DNA of 64,000 bases from Phaeotremella fagi (taxonomy: Eukaryota; Basidiomycota; Tremellomycetes; Tremellales; Phaeotremellaceae), in NCBI GenBank assembly GCA_001599715.1, contig BCHU01000001.1, positions 1,039,634 to 1,103,633 of the forward strand. The letters run 5' to 3'. The notes beneath the pieces were generated by a model. It was not told where the DNA came from, did no database searches, and was given only the letters and a program-made list of their open reading frames with translations. A program made the translations under genes and the position numbers. Every line of letters starts with the position of its first letter. Position 1 is the stretch's first letter. Below, piece by piece: positions 47,101-58,530 of this stretch.

Positions 47101-48743
47101 ACTGTAGATATCACTTTCGAAACGTGTCAGCATCAAAATCGTGGATTCAGGTCGTGGAATGGATCCTGGGTTCGTAACAGATAAGCTTGGGGAGCCATGG
47201 GCTAAAGAGGATTTATACGCGACGGGAAGTGGTCTGTCTGTGCATTTAGCATATCGAATCATCGATCTACTTGGCGGTCAAATGGAGATTCGTTCGTCTC
47301 AAGGGGGTGGATGTACGGTAATGCTTGAGGTTCCGCTACCAAGAAGAACCGTCTCTCTACCCAACTCACCATTAAAAGAAAATCTTTCACCCGATCCTCA
47401 AAACACCGAAGATCCAACTCATCTAGCCGTTGAACCGGAATCGATGAAAATAGGTCGTAAAGTTCATCTCGCTGGATTCGAAGTCAACGATCATCCAGGT
47501 AGTGCATCTCTTGAAACACTTGGTGAATGTCTCGAAAGACAGTACCGTAAATTAGGTTGTGAATTTGTTAAACTGGAAGAAGCTGAATTAATCGTTGCGA
47601 ACGGTTCTGTCGAAATGGAATTCAACCCCGATATCTTTGAAAAGTCTACAACCAAAGATATAGTCTTTTTGGTCACGGAAGAACATGAAGCTGATGAAAG
47701 GATGGTTGAACTGGAAAACAAATATGAAAAACAAGTCCGAAGATATCGTAAACCAGCGACACCTTCTATTCTACGTGAATCACTTTTCCCAGGTCACGCT
47801 AGAGACATCAAAGCCCATATCCCAACCACCAATGGTCAAGTTGTCACAGGAGTCAATTCACCTGATCAAGTTGATTCTCATGGTAATCCACTTGAACACG
47901 AAGAGAGTCATGGTAGCAACACCAAAATTCGAACTAGATTTGATGATCAGGCAATGAAAAGACCTCCAAATAGACATGTTGGTAGTTCATGGAAACCGAG
48001 AGGTGTACCAGTTGAAGAAGCAGTTGCTTCGTTGTCTTTAGGTGATTATTTCTCTTCAAGAAGAAGAATGTCGACACCTCTCACTTCTTCCACGCCGTCA
48101 TCTACAAAGGATTCAACTTCTGAAGTATCAACACCTGTCATGGCTTCACATGAGGAAGAAGAAGTTGAGGAAAAGAGAGTAGAAACTCCTGTCGTTGAGA
48201 AAGTCAAAGTGTTGGTGGTAGAAGATAACGTTATTAATAGGAAGATTTTGGTAAAGATCTTGTCATCGAAATTGGTATGTACAGATAATTTAAACAAGGC
48301 AGAACTAACTTTCCACTTAGGCTATAGACGTGTGTGAAGCAGAAGATGGAGTAGTAGCGGTGGAAACGTTTAGGGATTTCAGTGTACCAGCCATAGGTAG
48401 GTGTGGACGTTAACGACGAAGCATGTCTAACCTACCCTATTACAGTGTTGATGGATATAAACATGCCTCGAATGGATGGTTATCAAGCAGCAATGGAGAT
48501 GAGAACGATCGAAAAGGAATTCGTAGAAAGGGGTCGAGCGATCATTATCGCGGTAACTGCATTAGGTTCAGAAGCGGAACGTAAAAGAGGTTTAGTAGAG
48601 TAAGTCCTGACAAGTCTGGTGTTCAAAGCTGATCATGGTCTTCCAGATCTGGCATGGATCAGTGGTTAGTCAAACCTTGTGGGAAAGTTGCTATTACCAA
48701 AGCTGTTGAGGCTGCTCGAAGAGAGATTCTAGGGGAGGATTAA
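44184..48743 (+). CDS. Cytosolic GAF-domain hybrid histidine kinase
   Basis: Thirteen exons (44184-44254, 44291-44860, 44895-44982, 45017-45085, 45121-45270, 45304-45468, 45504-45805, 45851-45860, 45894-47072, 47108-48274, 48321-48396, 48446-48599, 48647-48743) give 1365 aa. No membrane helix or signal peptide. A GAF-like sensor lies at about 210-360 (RTAVIAKYTELAQQIFNASAAEVNIL to GTLCIFDTKPR). The kinase core follows: H-box HELRTPLHQILAITQLL (phospho-His), N-box LSKILSNAYKFIEG, G1 DSGRGMDPG and G2 GSGLSVHLAYRII. The C-terminal receiver has KVLVVEDNVINRKIL, the phospho-Asp in VLMDINMPRMDGYQ, Thr in AVTALGS and Lys in LVKPCG. It should feed an Ypd1-type phosphorelay to Ssk1/Skn7. Exon 8 is only 10 nt. 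A second, receiver-sized but motif-poor segment follows the kinase core (about 1015-1110). I do not assign it to a numbered Tco class. Confidence 0.9.
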
Positions 48744-48961
48744 AAGGAGTCGTTGTCGATAGATTATCTTCTGGTTAAGCGTATCTTGACACTCATACCA
48801 TCATTATCATTCTGCTTTTTGGGTAAATCAATGTCGTGTATTGTAACAACTTAGATGTATTTTATTTAATATTGAAAAAATGCTATGCTGCATAAATAGA
48901 CCGAGATTAAGCCAAGTATACCAAGAATGAAAGTAAATATGATACAACCTAATTTCGTATC

Positions 48962-51900
48962 CTAATTGAGCCAACCTCTGCAAACTGGAGAACCACAAAG
49001 ACAAGGTACACGAAGAGCAGGATCCGATTCAAGTGGAAATTTATAATCGTATAAAATCTGTTCAAGGTTAGTTGCTATGTTATCTAATCTTATGACTACT
49101 CACTTCTTCACCTGGATATAACGTCCTTTTGGCGTAGATGACAATCTAAATTTCGTCAATTAGTTCCACCTATCAAAGAAATATAATTCAACTTACTTTC
49201 TGTTGACCGTTAATCGAAATGATCTTGGCAGAAGCAGAAGGATCGCATGAATGATTGATAAGACGACTATCCAAATCAGCTTTCCACCGAACCAAAACCT
49301 AAAAATCCAAACTCACCTGACAGAACCTTTGAAAGTAGCATCACACACTGAATCGGCGTCAATCCTGAATAAATATGAACTCCCAATCCCCTGTTTCAAA
49401 TATCTTTGTTCCCTGATATCCGCGACAGCACTTCTACAGATTTCACCAACGTATTCACAAACCATTTCACCTAGATGAATAGTTTCCATCGCATATAGCC
49501 CGTATCCTTCGATAGCCGATCGAGCGAATCGTAATTGTTTCTTTCTGATTCTGAGTTGATTGAAAGCGAATAAATCAGATTCCACAGTTGCGGCTACAGT
49601 TGCTCTTCGATGGGTATCCATGTCATTCGCCAACCTTCTACCTGAGACTCTGGCTTGTCTACCAGTTGTCAAAGCGGTGGCTTCCTCCGTTGACACCGTC
49701 GCCCGGTTTCTCTGAGGGAGATACTCTGATTTCTGGATTTGAGGTATCTTTTTCCATCCTTCAACACGCCATGATCCAGATGTATGATAGAGAGGATGTG
49801 TGTCGTCGTCTTTATCGTCGTCGTCGTCAGACGATAATTCCGGTGCAACATCATCACGAGCAGCCGCCAAAGCTTGACTAAGCCAATAAGCGTCCTCTTC
49901 ATCCTCAATCCCGGCAGTCGACAAGAATCGATCATCCGGAGGTGTAGCAGCTCTTCTGGAAGGTTTAGGAACTTTGGGGGCCTTTGGAACTTTTGGTGCG
50001 CGAGGTTTCTTGGTAACAACGTCGGTTTCAATCTTGATCTCAGCCACTGGTGGGATAATCTCTGTTGTTGTTATATCGGCAATAGGAGATGTGAGTCGAA
50101 CCTTCTTGATCTGTTTCGTGGCCTTAGGTTTTGGTCCTCGTTTAGCAGGTTTCTTTTCCTCTAATTCGATCTCATCTTCTCCCTCAATGTCCATAGCATC
50201 AGGTGCGGGTGCTGAAACAGCTTCATCCTCTGAAGGAGTAGCAGAGCGTAACCGTTTAGGGCCAGATCTAATTACAATTTCTTTATCCGAAGGTTCAGAA
50301 GATGTCGAGCGATCAGAACGTGCAGGTGAAGGTTTTCGTTTGGTTTCAACCTCGCTATCAGAAGAATAAGATTGTCGCCGTTTGACAACAGCAGCTTTTG
50401 GAGACGGTTTTCGAATTCGATTCTTCTTGGTGATCGTCAGGTATTTCCAACCCTTTTCATTCCCGTTTGTTTGGACCACGGGAACGTCTTCGACTTTCTT
50501 CACCGATGGTGGAGTTTTGACAAGTAAAAGTAGTCGATTTCCATGCAAGCTCGTAGTATGCAGAACCCGTTCTGCTCTGTAAGGTGTCGCATCGTCGTTG
50601 AAAAGGACATACCAACCAACATGATTGACGAGAACCTATGATTATCAGTAAAACCCTTCACGTTACAACAAGCAACACACCTGAGTGGGTTTGAAAGCCC
50701 TAAAATGGTCTTTGACATGATCCTCCGTCGCAGCTCCTCGCGATAAAGTCTTCGCATCAATAAACACATACGCATGTCCATTCTTGGTCAAACCTTCCTT
50801 GACCCTTTCAATCTCTTTCTCCTCGTTCTCCTTGTTAATATTGTTGATCACTGGACCTCTCCTATCCCTCACCCCAACTGGAGATCGGCCTCGACCTCTA
50901 TAATAAGGCGATCTCGATCGAGCGCGATAAGCTGGTCTGTCATCTTCTGAATCTGAATAAGAAGAGTACGAAGATCTCGAGGAAGAGCGTGATCTTCTTG
51001 GCGAATATGAGTCTCGCAGATCGTCATATCTCCTGAACGCTGCAGACTGGTATGAAGAGTTGGAATATTGTGTATGACTTGGTTGAGGTCTTGAGGGTAG
51101 ACCTTGAGCTGATGGACCTGAAGGAATCGGTCGAACTGGTAAAGAACGATTCAAGGACGCATAATTTCGACCAGCAGCGTTGTAAACAGGAGGTCGAATT
51201 GATCGGGAGAGAGGTGCAGGTTGAGGTTTAGGCACACTAGCTCGATTCTGATTGAAAGACAGATTAGATCCTGGTCTACTAGGTAATCCAGAACTTGAAG
51301 AGATTATCGTATCAGTTCTTGGAGTTTGTGCGCCAGCTGAAGAGGGTGTTGACGAAGTTGGAACAACTGGTGGTGGTGGGACGATTTTCGGCTTGGGTGG
51401 ATATTTCCTTTCCATCTCTTCTTTGACTGCCTTTTCAGCTCTTAACCCACGTCCATCCAAAACAACACGAGGTCTTTCATCGTTCAATCCAATTCTCTGG
51501 CCATCACACATTTTCACAACGTGGTTGACTACATCGAACGCGTTCCCTGGTCTTCCCGGTAACGGACCATCGAATTTCACCCAACAGATCCCTAATTGCA
51601 TTCCAGATTTTGGATCCATTTTAGCATCAATTTTCTTAATTCTACCGAATTGTTTAAGATGTTTCGAAATTTGATCAACTGTTGTTAATGGACTTAAACC
51701 AGTAATTAATACAGCTGTAGGTGGTGGAGGTGGTTTCGTTCCAACTGAATATCCATCCCACTTTGGGTTTGTCAGTACGGGTAGTAAAATCAAACACTTA
51801 CTTCATATTCAAATTGATATAAACTCGGACGACTCTTCATACTACCCCGACCTTTGAATTTGTTCTCCGCTGCAGTAGATAATCTGGGATCTACAACGGT

Positions 51901-53190
51901 AACCTCTTGATTATCCAGTATACCGTCGATTCGTCTAACCAGCTCCTTCCCCTTGTCAATACTTGGATCCTGCAAAATTCTGAAATTTCCAACAGAACGA
52001 CGGAAAACGCTAGCAGGTGGAATGTAAACAGGAGCAACCCATGGAGGGGGAGGAGGGGTCGGTTCAGCAGGTGCACTAGGTTGTTCAGGTGATCTACTCT
52101 TAGACCTTTCAACTGGTTTGATCTCTGAATCCCGTTCTGATGCGGACGATTCATCGTCAGACTCATCTGGGGTAGCGGGTCTTCGAACTGGGAGCTGAAT
52201 TTTACGAAAATGAAAAGACGGTGGTGCAGGTGCATCATTCGTTTCGAACAGATGTCGCTTCAGTGCAGGTGAAGGAGGTCGAGATGGTTCAGGAGGTGGT
52301 GATCCAATTGGTGAAATTGGCTCGGAAGGTGGTGGAGGAGGAAGACCTTGTTCGGGCGGTGGTGAAGGTGGTGGTGGGGGTAATGAATCATCTGGAGGTG
52401 GTGGAGTTGACTGTCTACCGTTTGTCGAATGTTTGGAATGTCGAAGCGATTCAAAAGAATTTTCAGTTTGATCTCGTGATTTACCAGTTGATGTTTTAGT
52501 CGGATTTGAGGGAAGAGATATCGAAATTAACGGTCTGGGGGTTTGAGTTGATGGTAAGAGAACAGTTTTGAGATCTATATCAGGTTTGGGAAGTGACGGG
52601 GAACTCTTGATGGGAGATTTAGAAGTTCTTCTGGGGGAAGGAGAGGGGATTGAAGTTGTATCAGCTCTGGATGACTGACCATGCAAGGAAGTGGATGGGT
52701 AAGAACCGTTTATTGGAGATTGAGTCAGACCATTTTGTGGGGCTTTGGATGTTGATGAGGAAGGAAAATTTGGGGAAATTGAATTCGTAACTGCCCCAGA
52801 AGGACTTGATTGATGGATGGATTGCACATTGTTCTGTTGATTCCAAGCCTGTTTACTAGACTCAGCTGGAAGACTTTGAGAAACACCGTTAAACCCATTT
52901 GAAATATGTCGAGCAAAAGATGGAACAGGTGGTGGAGCTCCTGCAAATACTCTTCTATTATCGAAACCACCATAACTACGTTGGTTAGGTGAGACGTGAT
53001 TAGGATATAAAGCTGAAGGACCAGCTGGAATTGGTTTATTAATGGATGAAGATCGAGAAGGGTTCGTTAAAGACGAAGGTCCAGTTGGTGGTGTGTTCCG
53101 CAACGCTTTCGGTCCCGTCGGTAGTGGACGTGAAGGGGTCGAAGATGAGGAGGAGGAAGGTGGACTTTGATGAGCCATGACTGGGCTCAA
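48962..53190 (-). CDS. SET1: Histone H3K4 methyltransferase SET1 (COMPASS)
   Basis: Exons 53190-51802, 51760-50681, 50635-49317, 49266-49197, 49145-49104 and 49057-48962 give 1331 aa; MAHQSPP four codons on is an alternative start. The N-terminal 450 residues are Pro/Ser-rich with proline runs. An RRM at about 475-580 ([30 protein letters not shown]) and a second half-domain ([15 protein letters not shown]...VGWYVLFND) form the Set1 RRM/SET-associated region. Then come a charged region, the nSET motif ([21 protein letters not shown]...[14 protein letters not shown]), and the catalytic SET domain: [48 protein letters not shown] and EILYDYKFP, ending in the post-[16 protein letters not shown]. 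It methylates H3K4 within COMPASS in the nucleus. The Cys normally two residues after NHSCxP is Ala here ([11 protein letters not shown]). Confidence 0.94.
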
Positions 53191-53648
53191 TGACTTTTCG
53201 ATGTTATCATGGAAAAAAATTAGGTTTGATGAGGATGAAAATCACTAAAAAACGTGAATGATAGGGTTTGATTTCAGACGGTATCTCTCGAGTTTGACGG
53301 ATACCTGAAATAGTGAGTAGATTACTTGGCTGATATTGATATGATCAAGTGTTTGTGATGATATTTGAGAAGTGAATGGATGGATGATTGAGTGAATGAA
53401 AGGTATTTTTGGAGAAGGAAGAGAAAAGATATAGTGCGCGACACTTTTACTATGGAGTCACGCGGATGAATAGGTGATAATGAGGAGCTAATCACATGGA
53501 ATACATATCACTATCTGATTTATCTGGGTTTTCTCATTCTTCTCTATACACCTATCAACCTACTGTATACACATCATCATCTCAATAAACGTATCTTCAT
53601 TAATCAACAGCACCTCTTGAAATGCACTGGTCTCCCCATATATCACCC
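53191..53648. other. Spacer between SET1 start and unknown gene 3' end
   Basis: 458 nt, tandem orientation, so it holds the SET1 promoter and leader and the 3' UTR of the next gene. Purine-rich (GAAGRGAAAAG) near 53405-53435. No frame or motif worth naming. Confidence 0.45.
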
Positions 53649-55066
53649 TTAATAATGATGGTCGTCTTCCATTTCCATTTCCATCTCCATTTTCATTCCG
53701 ACCTCTTTATCTCTAGAGACTGATCTGCTCTTCTTTGATCTTCGGGAAACACTACCTTGAGCTTGTTTGTTCAATTCAGCACATCGGTTTGATAAATTTG
53801 AACTAGCTTGTCGATATTCATCGGTTGCGTCTCTTTTACGTTTAAGGACTAGCTTGCCTTTATTGTGCAAGGCAGTCAATCCTATTCAATCCGTCAGAAA
53901 CATTCTTTTTGAATAAAAGGTGAGGCTCACTATCAAAAACTGTTTCATAAGTGGCGGTGACATCCTCGAAATATTGATCAGCAACTTTTTTGAGATCTGA
54001 AGGTTCACCATCAGTTCAGTTCAAACTCTATGCTCACCTTCAACGAGTTTGAGATCAATTTGGTCTTCACCATGTTGTTCCTCATAGCCTCTGATTTTCG
54101 CTTGAAACTCTCTGAAGACATCTTCACCGATAGCTTGGAAGTCCATGCGTTGGAGAGGATCGAGGTAGTTTCTGACTTGTCTGTCGAACCTTTTGTCGGG
54201 ACGTTGCTCAATTGCTTGTTCTTGGGCATCGATTAAGGGGAGGGAGTCAACCATCATGTCATCAGCTTGTTCGAAATGGTCTTGTCCAGAGTATCTTCCA
54301 TGATTGGTGAGGTTGGAATTACCATTGTTAGCGACTGAGGGATTAATACGGTTGTGACCTTGTTGAACTTTACCTTGTTGAGTGTAAGGCTCAGATTTAC
54401 GATTTTTACCTGTTTGAATTTTAGAACGAGAATGATTCATTTGATCACCTCTATAATCTTGATTAGGGGATTCTTGGTTTTGAACTTCAGGTCTTGATTC
54501 ACCGTTAGAAGGAGGAACACCATTTCGATCGTTAGCATATCGTGGAGTTTCAGAGTGTAAACGAAGCCCGCTTGGAAGGGATTTTGTAGGGGGAAGATTT
54601 CCATCGAAACGACCGTTGACTGGTTGAGCCGACTTTGATTTGCGAATATCTTGATTCGGAACGTTTCCACGATCGATTGGGTTTGAAGGTCCGAGGAGAT
54701 CGTCGACGTCAAACTCCTTGTTGACTCCATGACCATTACCGATAGGTTGGGATCCAGCTTGTTTACGAGGTTTACCTTGAGAAAAGACGGGAGCAGAAGA
54801 ATGCTCTTGTTCTGCGTAAGCATGTTGTTGACGACGGCGTGGTTTGTCAATAGCTTGAATAGGTAGTGCAGGAGCCTGAAGAATTCGTGAGAACGTTCAT
54901 CAGGAAGAAAGATGAAAACGATACTCACCTTCAATCTTCCCAAACCATCAGTGGTAGAGTCCACGCGTTCCCTCTTAACTTTGACGATGTCTTCGGTACT
55001 GTGGTGACCTTGAAGTGGTTGAGAGTATTGATTGGGGCGTGGGTGTCCTTCGATGATGTTAGTCAT
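53649..55066 (-). CDS. Unrecognised protein, disordered N-terminus with C-terminal coiled coil
   Basis: Exons 55066-54929, 54875-54038, 53996-53931 and 53881-53649 give 424 aa. I do not recognise the family. Residues 1-270 are polar and low-complexity (Gln, Asn, Ser, Pro, many QxxN and GxNxN words), with basic patches KPRRRQQ and KVKRERVD suggesting nuclear import. From about 270 to 395 the sequence becomes helical and heptad-like (DKRFDRQVRNYLDPLQRMDFQAIGE, FREFQAKIRGYEEQHGEDQIDLKLVE, DLKKVADQYFEDVTATYETVFDRL, then EYRQASSNLSNRCAELNKQ), consistent with a coiled coil. A basic patch (SRRSKKSRSVSRDKE) and an alternating Met/Glu tail ending DDHHY close it. Such a layout fits a chromatin, kinetochore or spindle subunit, but that is a guess. 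An upstream non-coding first exon is possible. Confidence 0.72.
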
Positions 55067-55625
55067 GTTGATATTATTTGACTGTGATGGTGTTAGCTGG
55101 TTTTGTTGACGGTGGCAAACATCCAATGGGAGGGTTGAATGATAACCACTCACGTTAGTGTTGCGAGTTACTCGAAACTGTGAGTTAATCAGGCTGTTCT
55201 TTGGAGTTAGATGTGGAGCGATTGAGTCAGTATTGTGTATGAATAGGCAGGAGATGGACACGAGATAGAAAATGCTATTGGAATATGATAGAAAAGGAAG
55301 AGAAAAGGATAAAGTTGAAATGAAATGAAATGAGACGAATCAACTTGTAAAGAAAGTCATTCGCCAAACGGCGCGCCTATAATTCACAAATAGCTTTCGG
55401 TTATCGTTCTGCCGCGCCTAACATTAAGAACCTGGAATTTTGTGTGGTTTTGTGGTTCTGATAGCAAAAATAAACTCAAAATCTAGTAAAACAAATTAAG
55501 TAAAATGGAACATCTATAATTCACACATATACCTCAGCAGTGAGTCCAAAAACCGTCTTTGACCATCTAGTCACGATAATCTAATCACTCATTTCTTAGT
55601 TCATGATATTTCCCGAATTTAAATT
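55067..55625. promoter_or_regulatory. Divergent promoter region, unknown gene / PPR gene
   Basis: 559 nt between two outward-facing starts. Notable words: palindrome GGCGCGCC at 55370-55377, a related GCCGCGCC at 55411-55418, and a 16-nt direct repeat CTATAATTCACAMATA at 55377-55392 and 55514-55529 (one mismatch). These could be paired promoter elements. A potential leader exon for the unknown gene (minus strand, around 55090-55150) cannot be excluded. Confidence 0.5.
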
Positions 55626-58361
55626 ATGAAAATCAAGCTCCCCTCGTCTGTGGGGGTTAAAATTTGGTCACCTTCCTTCTTTCCACCTAAACGGCCAAGG
55701 AATATCGATGTACAATGGACAGCGACTATACCGAACGGTGCAAGCTGTTCCAAATGGTTCAGTTGTTCTTGCTGTCGTCGATCGGAGGATCTATCCCATT
55801 CTATGGAAACTGATAATTATCATGGCAAGCAGAGGATACCGCATTTACCACTCCCACCGAAATTACCATATTCACCTACGTCCTTACCTTTCAAAAGACA
55901 TCTTCAGATACTTGAACTATCGCTTTTATCGAATTCCAAAGAATCATATGAAATCTTTCAAGCGTTAGATGAATCTTTACACAGGTATATACCTGATAAC
56001 ATGTTTCGTTCGATTATACAACATCAAATCGATATCAATAAACCTGTTTGGGAGATCTTGTCGCCGTTATTGGAGTTAGCTAGAATGAGTGAAATGGATA
56101 TCAAGATCATTGGGGCGGACCTCTTTGAGAGTGCTATTCGGATTGGAACGAAATTTCTTCATACGGTTAAGAGAGTCTCAGCCAGAGAGGACCAAATTCA
56201 ACTTTTTTTCTGGTTTTGGACATCTCTCAAATCACTTTATCAAAACGATCTTTCTCGTATTCCGTTAGACGTTCGAATCGCTTGGTTAAGGTATTCAACA
56301 CATTTAGCAAGGGGAATTCCGACTTATCATCCTAATGCGGAGATTACTATTAGAGAGCTCATCCAAGGTGGTGCAGGAGACGGTATGAAGGAAGTAATCC
56401 AAGAAAGTTTCCATTCGTTTTGTTCATTCAAAAGAGGAGATGAAAAACATTATTCTAGAATACTGAGTCAGATCGCTTGGTGTCGTGATATGGGTGTGGA
56501 AATTGACAAGAGTATAACTATACGGTTACTTCGAAAACTCCACTATTCGTGGACCATCAACGACCAACCAGGAAAAACCCTACAAAACTTCATGGACACA
56601 CTCGTAGAGAATACGGATATAGGATCACAAACCCATGAATACCTTCTCGTTTGTCTAGAAGAAGCGATACAATTGACATCATCTCGTGCGGAAAAAATAT
56701 CAAATTTACTCGAAACCCCGAATATCAGTGGTATCCAGCTAACACTTAAAGGTATCAACGCTGTGAACACAATAAACAAAGAAAAGGATTTCGATCAAAG
56801 CATGACAAATATTTCCAAGCTACTTGCGGCGGCTCATAGACATCAAGCCAACGTCTCGACTCTTACCATACGGGTGAATCGATGTTTAGAACGTTTACAC
56901 CGTTTACATGCGAACAACAATGTGGTTATTGGTCATGGAAGGGAGATTGTTGTTACGATCAATACTTTCGTTCGGAAACTACTTCGTTCAGCAGTACTTC
57001 CTTCACTATCCAGTAAAGCGATCACATATGTTCTGTATCTGTTATTGGAACTTCCCCAAACGTCAGAAACCCAAAATACCTACCTTCTTATCAGAAACTT
57101 CTACCCATTCGCTCGATCAACTGAATCCCCTTACCGATGGACGCACTCTAACAACTACCAATGGAGGAAATTGTTTTATCACGCTATAGACGTCAACAAC
57201 TCACATCTACATTTTGCGTCGAGTTTGTACGCAGATCTCTTGACTGATGGTATGAAAATGAAAAGACAAGATCTGTTGGCTTTCATCAGAGCTATCGGCA
57301 TGTCGGAAGGTTCAAGCAAAATGGTCTTACTAGAACGACATGTCAAAGATTGGATGTGGAACGAATGGCGGGGCCATGCGGATTTGACGACAGCTCTGGC
57401 TGAAGGACTTTGTTCGACGAATAATCCGAAAGAAGCTCTTTTGGCCATCAATCTGAATGAAAGGATTCTACAGGGTAAAGAAATGCCTAAAAGGGTCTGG
57501 GAACTCTGTTTACCTGTCTTAGCGAAAAGTTCGGATATCTTTTATCGACAAGAATGTCTGAAGTATCTGAATCAATTCCCAAAGATTGAGAACAGTATTG
57601 GTATCTACAACACTTTACTGCAAACATCGTTGAAAATCCCCTTGAAATCTAAAATGTCGTTATCGGAGGAGAACCAAATCATGGCATCAGGAATTCAAGT
57701 CTACAAAGACATGCTTTCAAACAACGTCACACCTAACGCCAGAACGTTCGATATTCTAATATCGTCATTGACAAAAGTCCGAAGATCCGGAACAGCATTA
57801 TCAGCATTCACATCGGCCATTGATCTGAATTTGGTGTTACATTCCCATGTCGTGGGTTCGTTAATGGTAAACTTGATCAACCAGGATAATCTTGATGAAG
57901 CGGAAAAAGTTGAGACCCTTTGGAGAGGGGTGTTGAACGATACGAAACATTATAGGAATGGGTTGAAATTTTGGGAAAAGGGGGTGATTGGAGCTAGAGC
58001 ATATTTGGATTTGAAACAAGGTAAACCGGTGGATTTTGGCAAGTTGGAAGAGGAATTTGGTTATCGACCGAATAAACATTTTAGGAGGTACATCAAAGAG
58101 TACATACCGGTGGAAAAGAAGGTGGTGGTCGCTACGAGCGAGAAGAGGGAGATGAAGGATATCGCTGATGGCAACATAATGGAAACTTCGACGACCGAGA
58201 TCGAATCGGGTATCAAACAACGAATCAAACCGCTTACGAGATCTTTTTGGGATGATATTGGTCATGGAAATGGGAATCGAGGATGGGATAGTGAGAACGT
58301 TAGTGGGGATGAGCTTAGAAATCAAGTATCGAATGATAAACTTGGAGTTGTTGGGTGTTAA
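55626..58361 (+). CDS. Large helical-repeat protein with PPR motif, probably mitochondrial
   Basis: An uninterrupted frame of 911 aa, the longest in the window and without introns. The N-terminus (MKIKLPSSVGVKIWSPSFFPPKRPRN) is basic and acid-free, compatible with a mitochondrial leader, although the first 70 residues are of doubtful character and a later start is possible. From residue 90 on it is all alpha-helical: repeated 30-40-residue helix pairs such as FQALDESLHRYIPDNMF and FLHTVKRVSAREDQIQLFFWFW. A recognisable pentatricopeptide unit lies near 690-760 (GIQVYKDMLSNNVTPNARTFDILISSL). PPR proteins bind organelle RNA for processing or translation; fungal ones are mitochondrial. The C-terminus is charged and disordered. 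No specific orthologue is recognised. It is followed in tandem after 169 nt by the hydrolase gene. Confidence 0.8.
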   Translation: MKIKLPSSVGVKIWSPSFFPPKRPRNIDVQWTATIPNGASCSKWFSCSCCRRSEDLSHSMETDNYHGKQRIPHLPLPPKLPYSPTSLPFKRHLQILELSLLSNSKESYEIFQALDESLHRYIPDNMFRSIIQHQIDINKPVWEILSPLLELARMSEMDIKIIGADLFESAIRIGTKFLHTVKRVSAREDQIQLFFWFWTSLKSLYQNDLSRIPLDVRIAWLRYSTHLARGIPTYHPNAEITIRELIQGGAGDGMKEVIQESFHSFCSFKRGDEKHYSRILSQIAWCRDMGVEIDKSITIRLLRKLHYSWTINDQPGKTLQNFMDTLVENTDIGSQTHEYLLVCLEEAIQLTSSRAEKISNLLETPNISGIQLTLKGINAVNTINKEKDFDQSMTNISKLLAAAHRHQANVSTLTIRVNRCLERLHRLHANNNVVIGHGREIVVTINTFVRKLLRSAVLPSLSSKAITYVLYLLLELPQTSETQNTYLLIRNFYPFARSTESPYRWTHSNNYQWRKLFYHAIDVNNSHLHFASSLYADLLTDGMKMKRQDLLAFIRAIGMSEGSSKMVLLERHVKDWMWNEWRGHADLTTALAEGLCSTNNPKEALLAINLNERILQGKEMPKRVWELCLPVLAKSSDIFYRQECLKYLNQFPKIENSIGIYNTLLQTSLKIPLKSKMSLSEENQIMASGIQVYKDMLSNNVTPNARTFDILISSLTKVRRSGTALSAFTSAIDLNLVLHSHVVGSLMVNLINQDNLDEAEKVETLWRGVLNDTKHYRNGLKFWEKGVIGARAYLDLKQGKPVDFGKLEEEFGYRPNKHFRRYIKEYIPVEKKVVVATSEKREMKDIADGNIMETSTTEIESGIKQRIKPLTRSFWDDIGHGNGNRGWDSENVSGDELRNQVSNDKLGVVGC

Positions 58362-58530
58362 TTCAAATATGTAATCTAGAAAATGAAATGTAGCATACAT
58401 ATGATACGGATGATCCGGGAATGGTGAATAACCGTTCGAATCTAAATCTGGAGGGAATGGATACGATATTACTAAGACCAAGGATAGTCTAACGAAACTG
58501 AATGCATCCCATCCCAAGATATCCTATGGT

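Noticed and set aside
49974..50369. 131-codon plus-strand frame
   Set aside because: Lies opposite the charged linker of SET1; a shadow frame.
57861..58517. 218-codon minus-strand frame opposite the PPR gene
   Set aside because: Antisense to a long, well-supported frame; its composition (Ile/Phe/Pro/Ser-rich) is that of a mirror frame and no family is evident.
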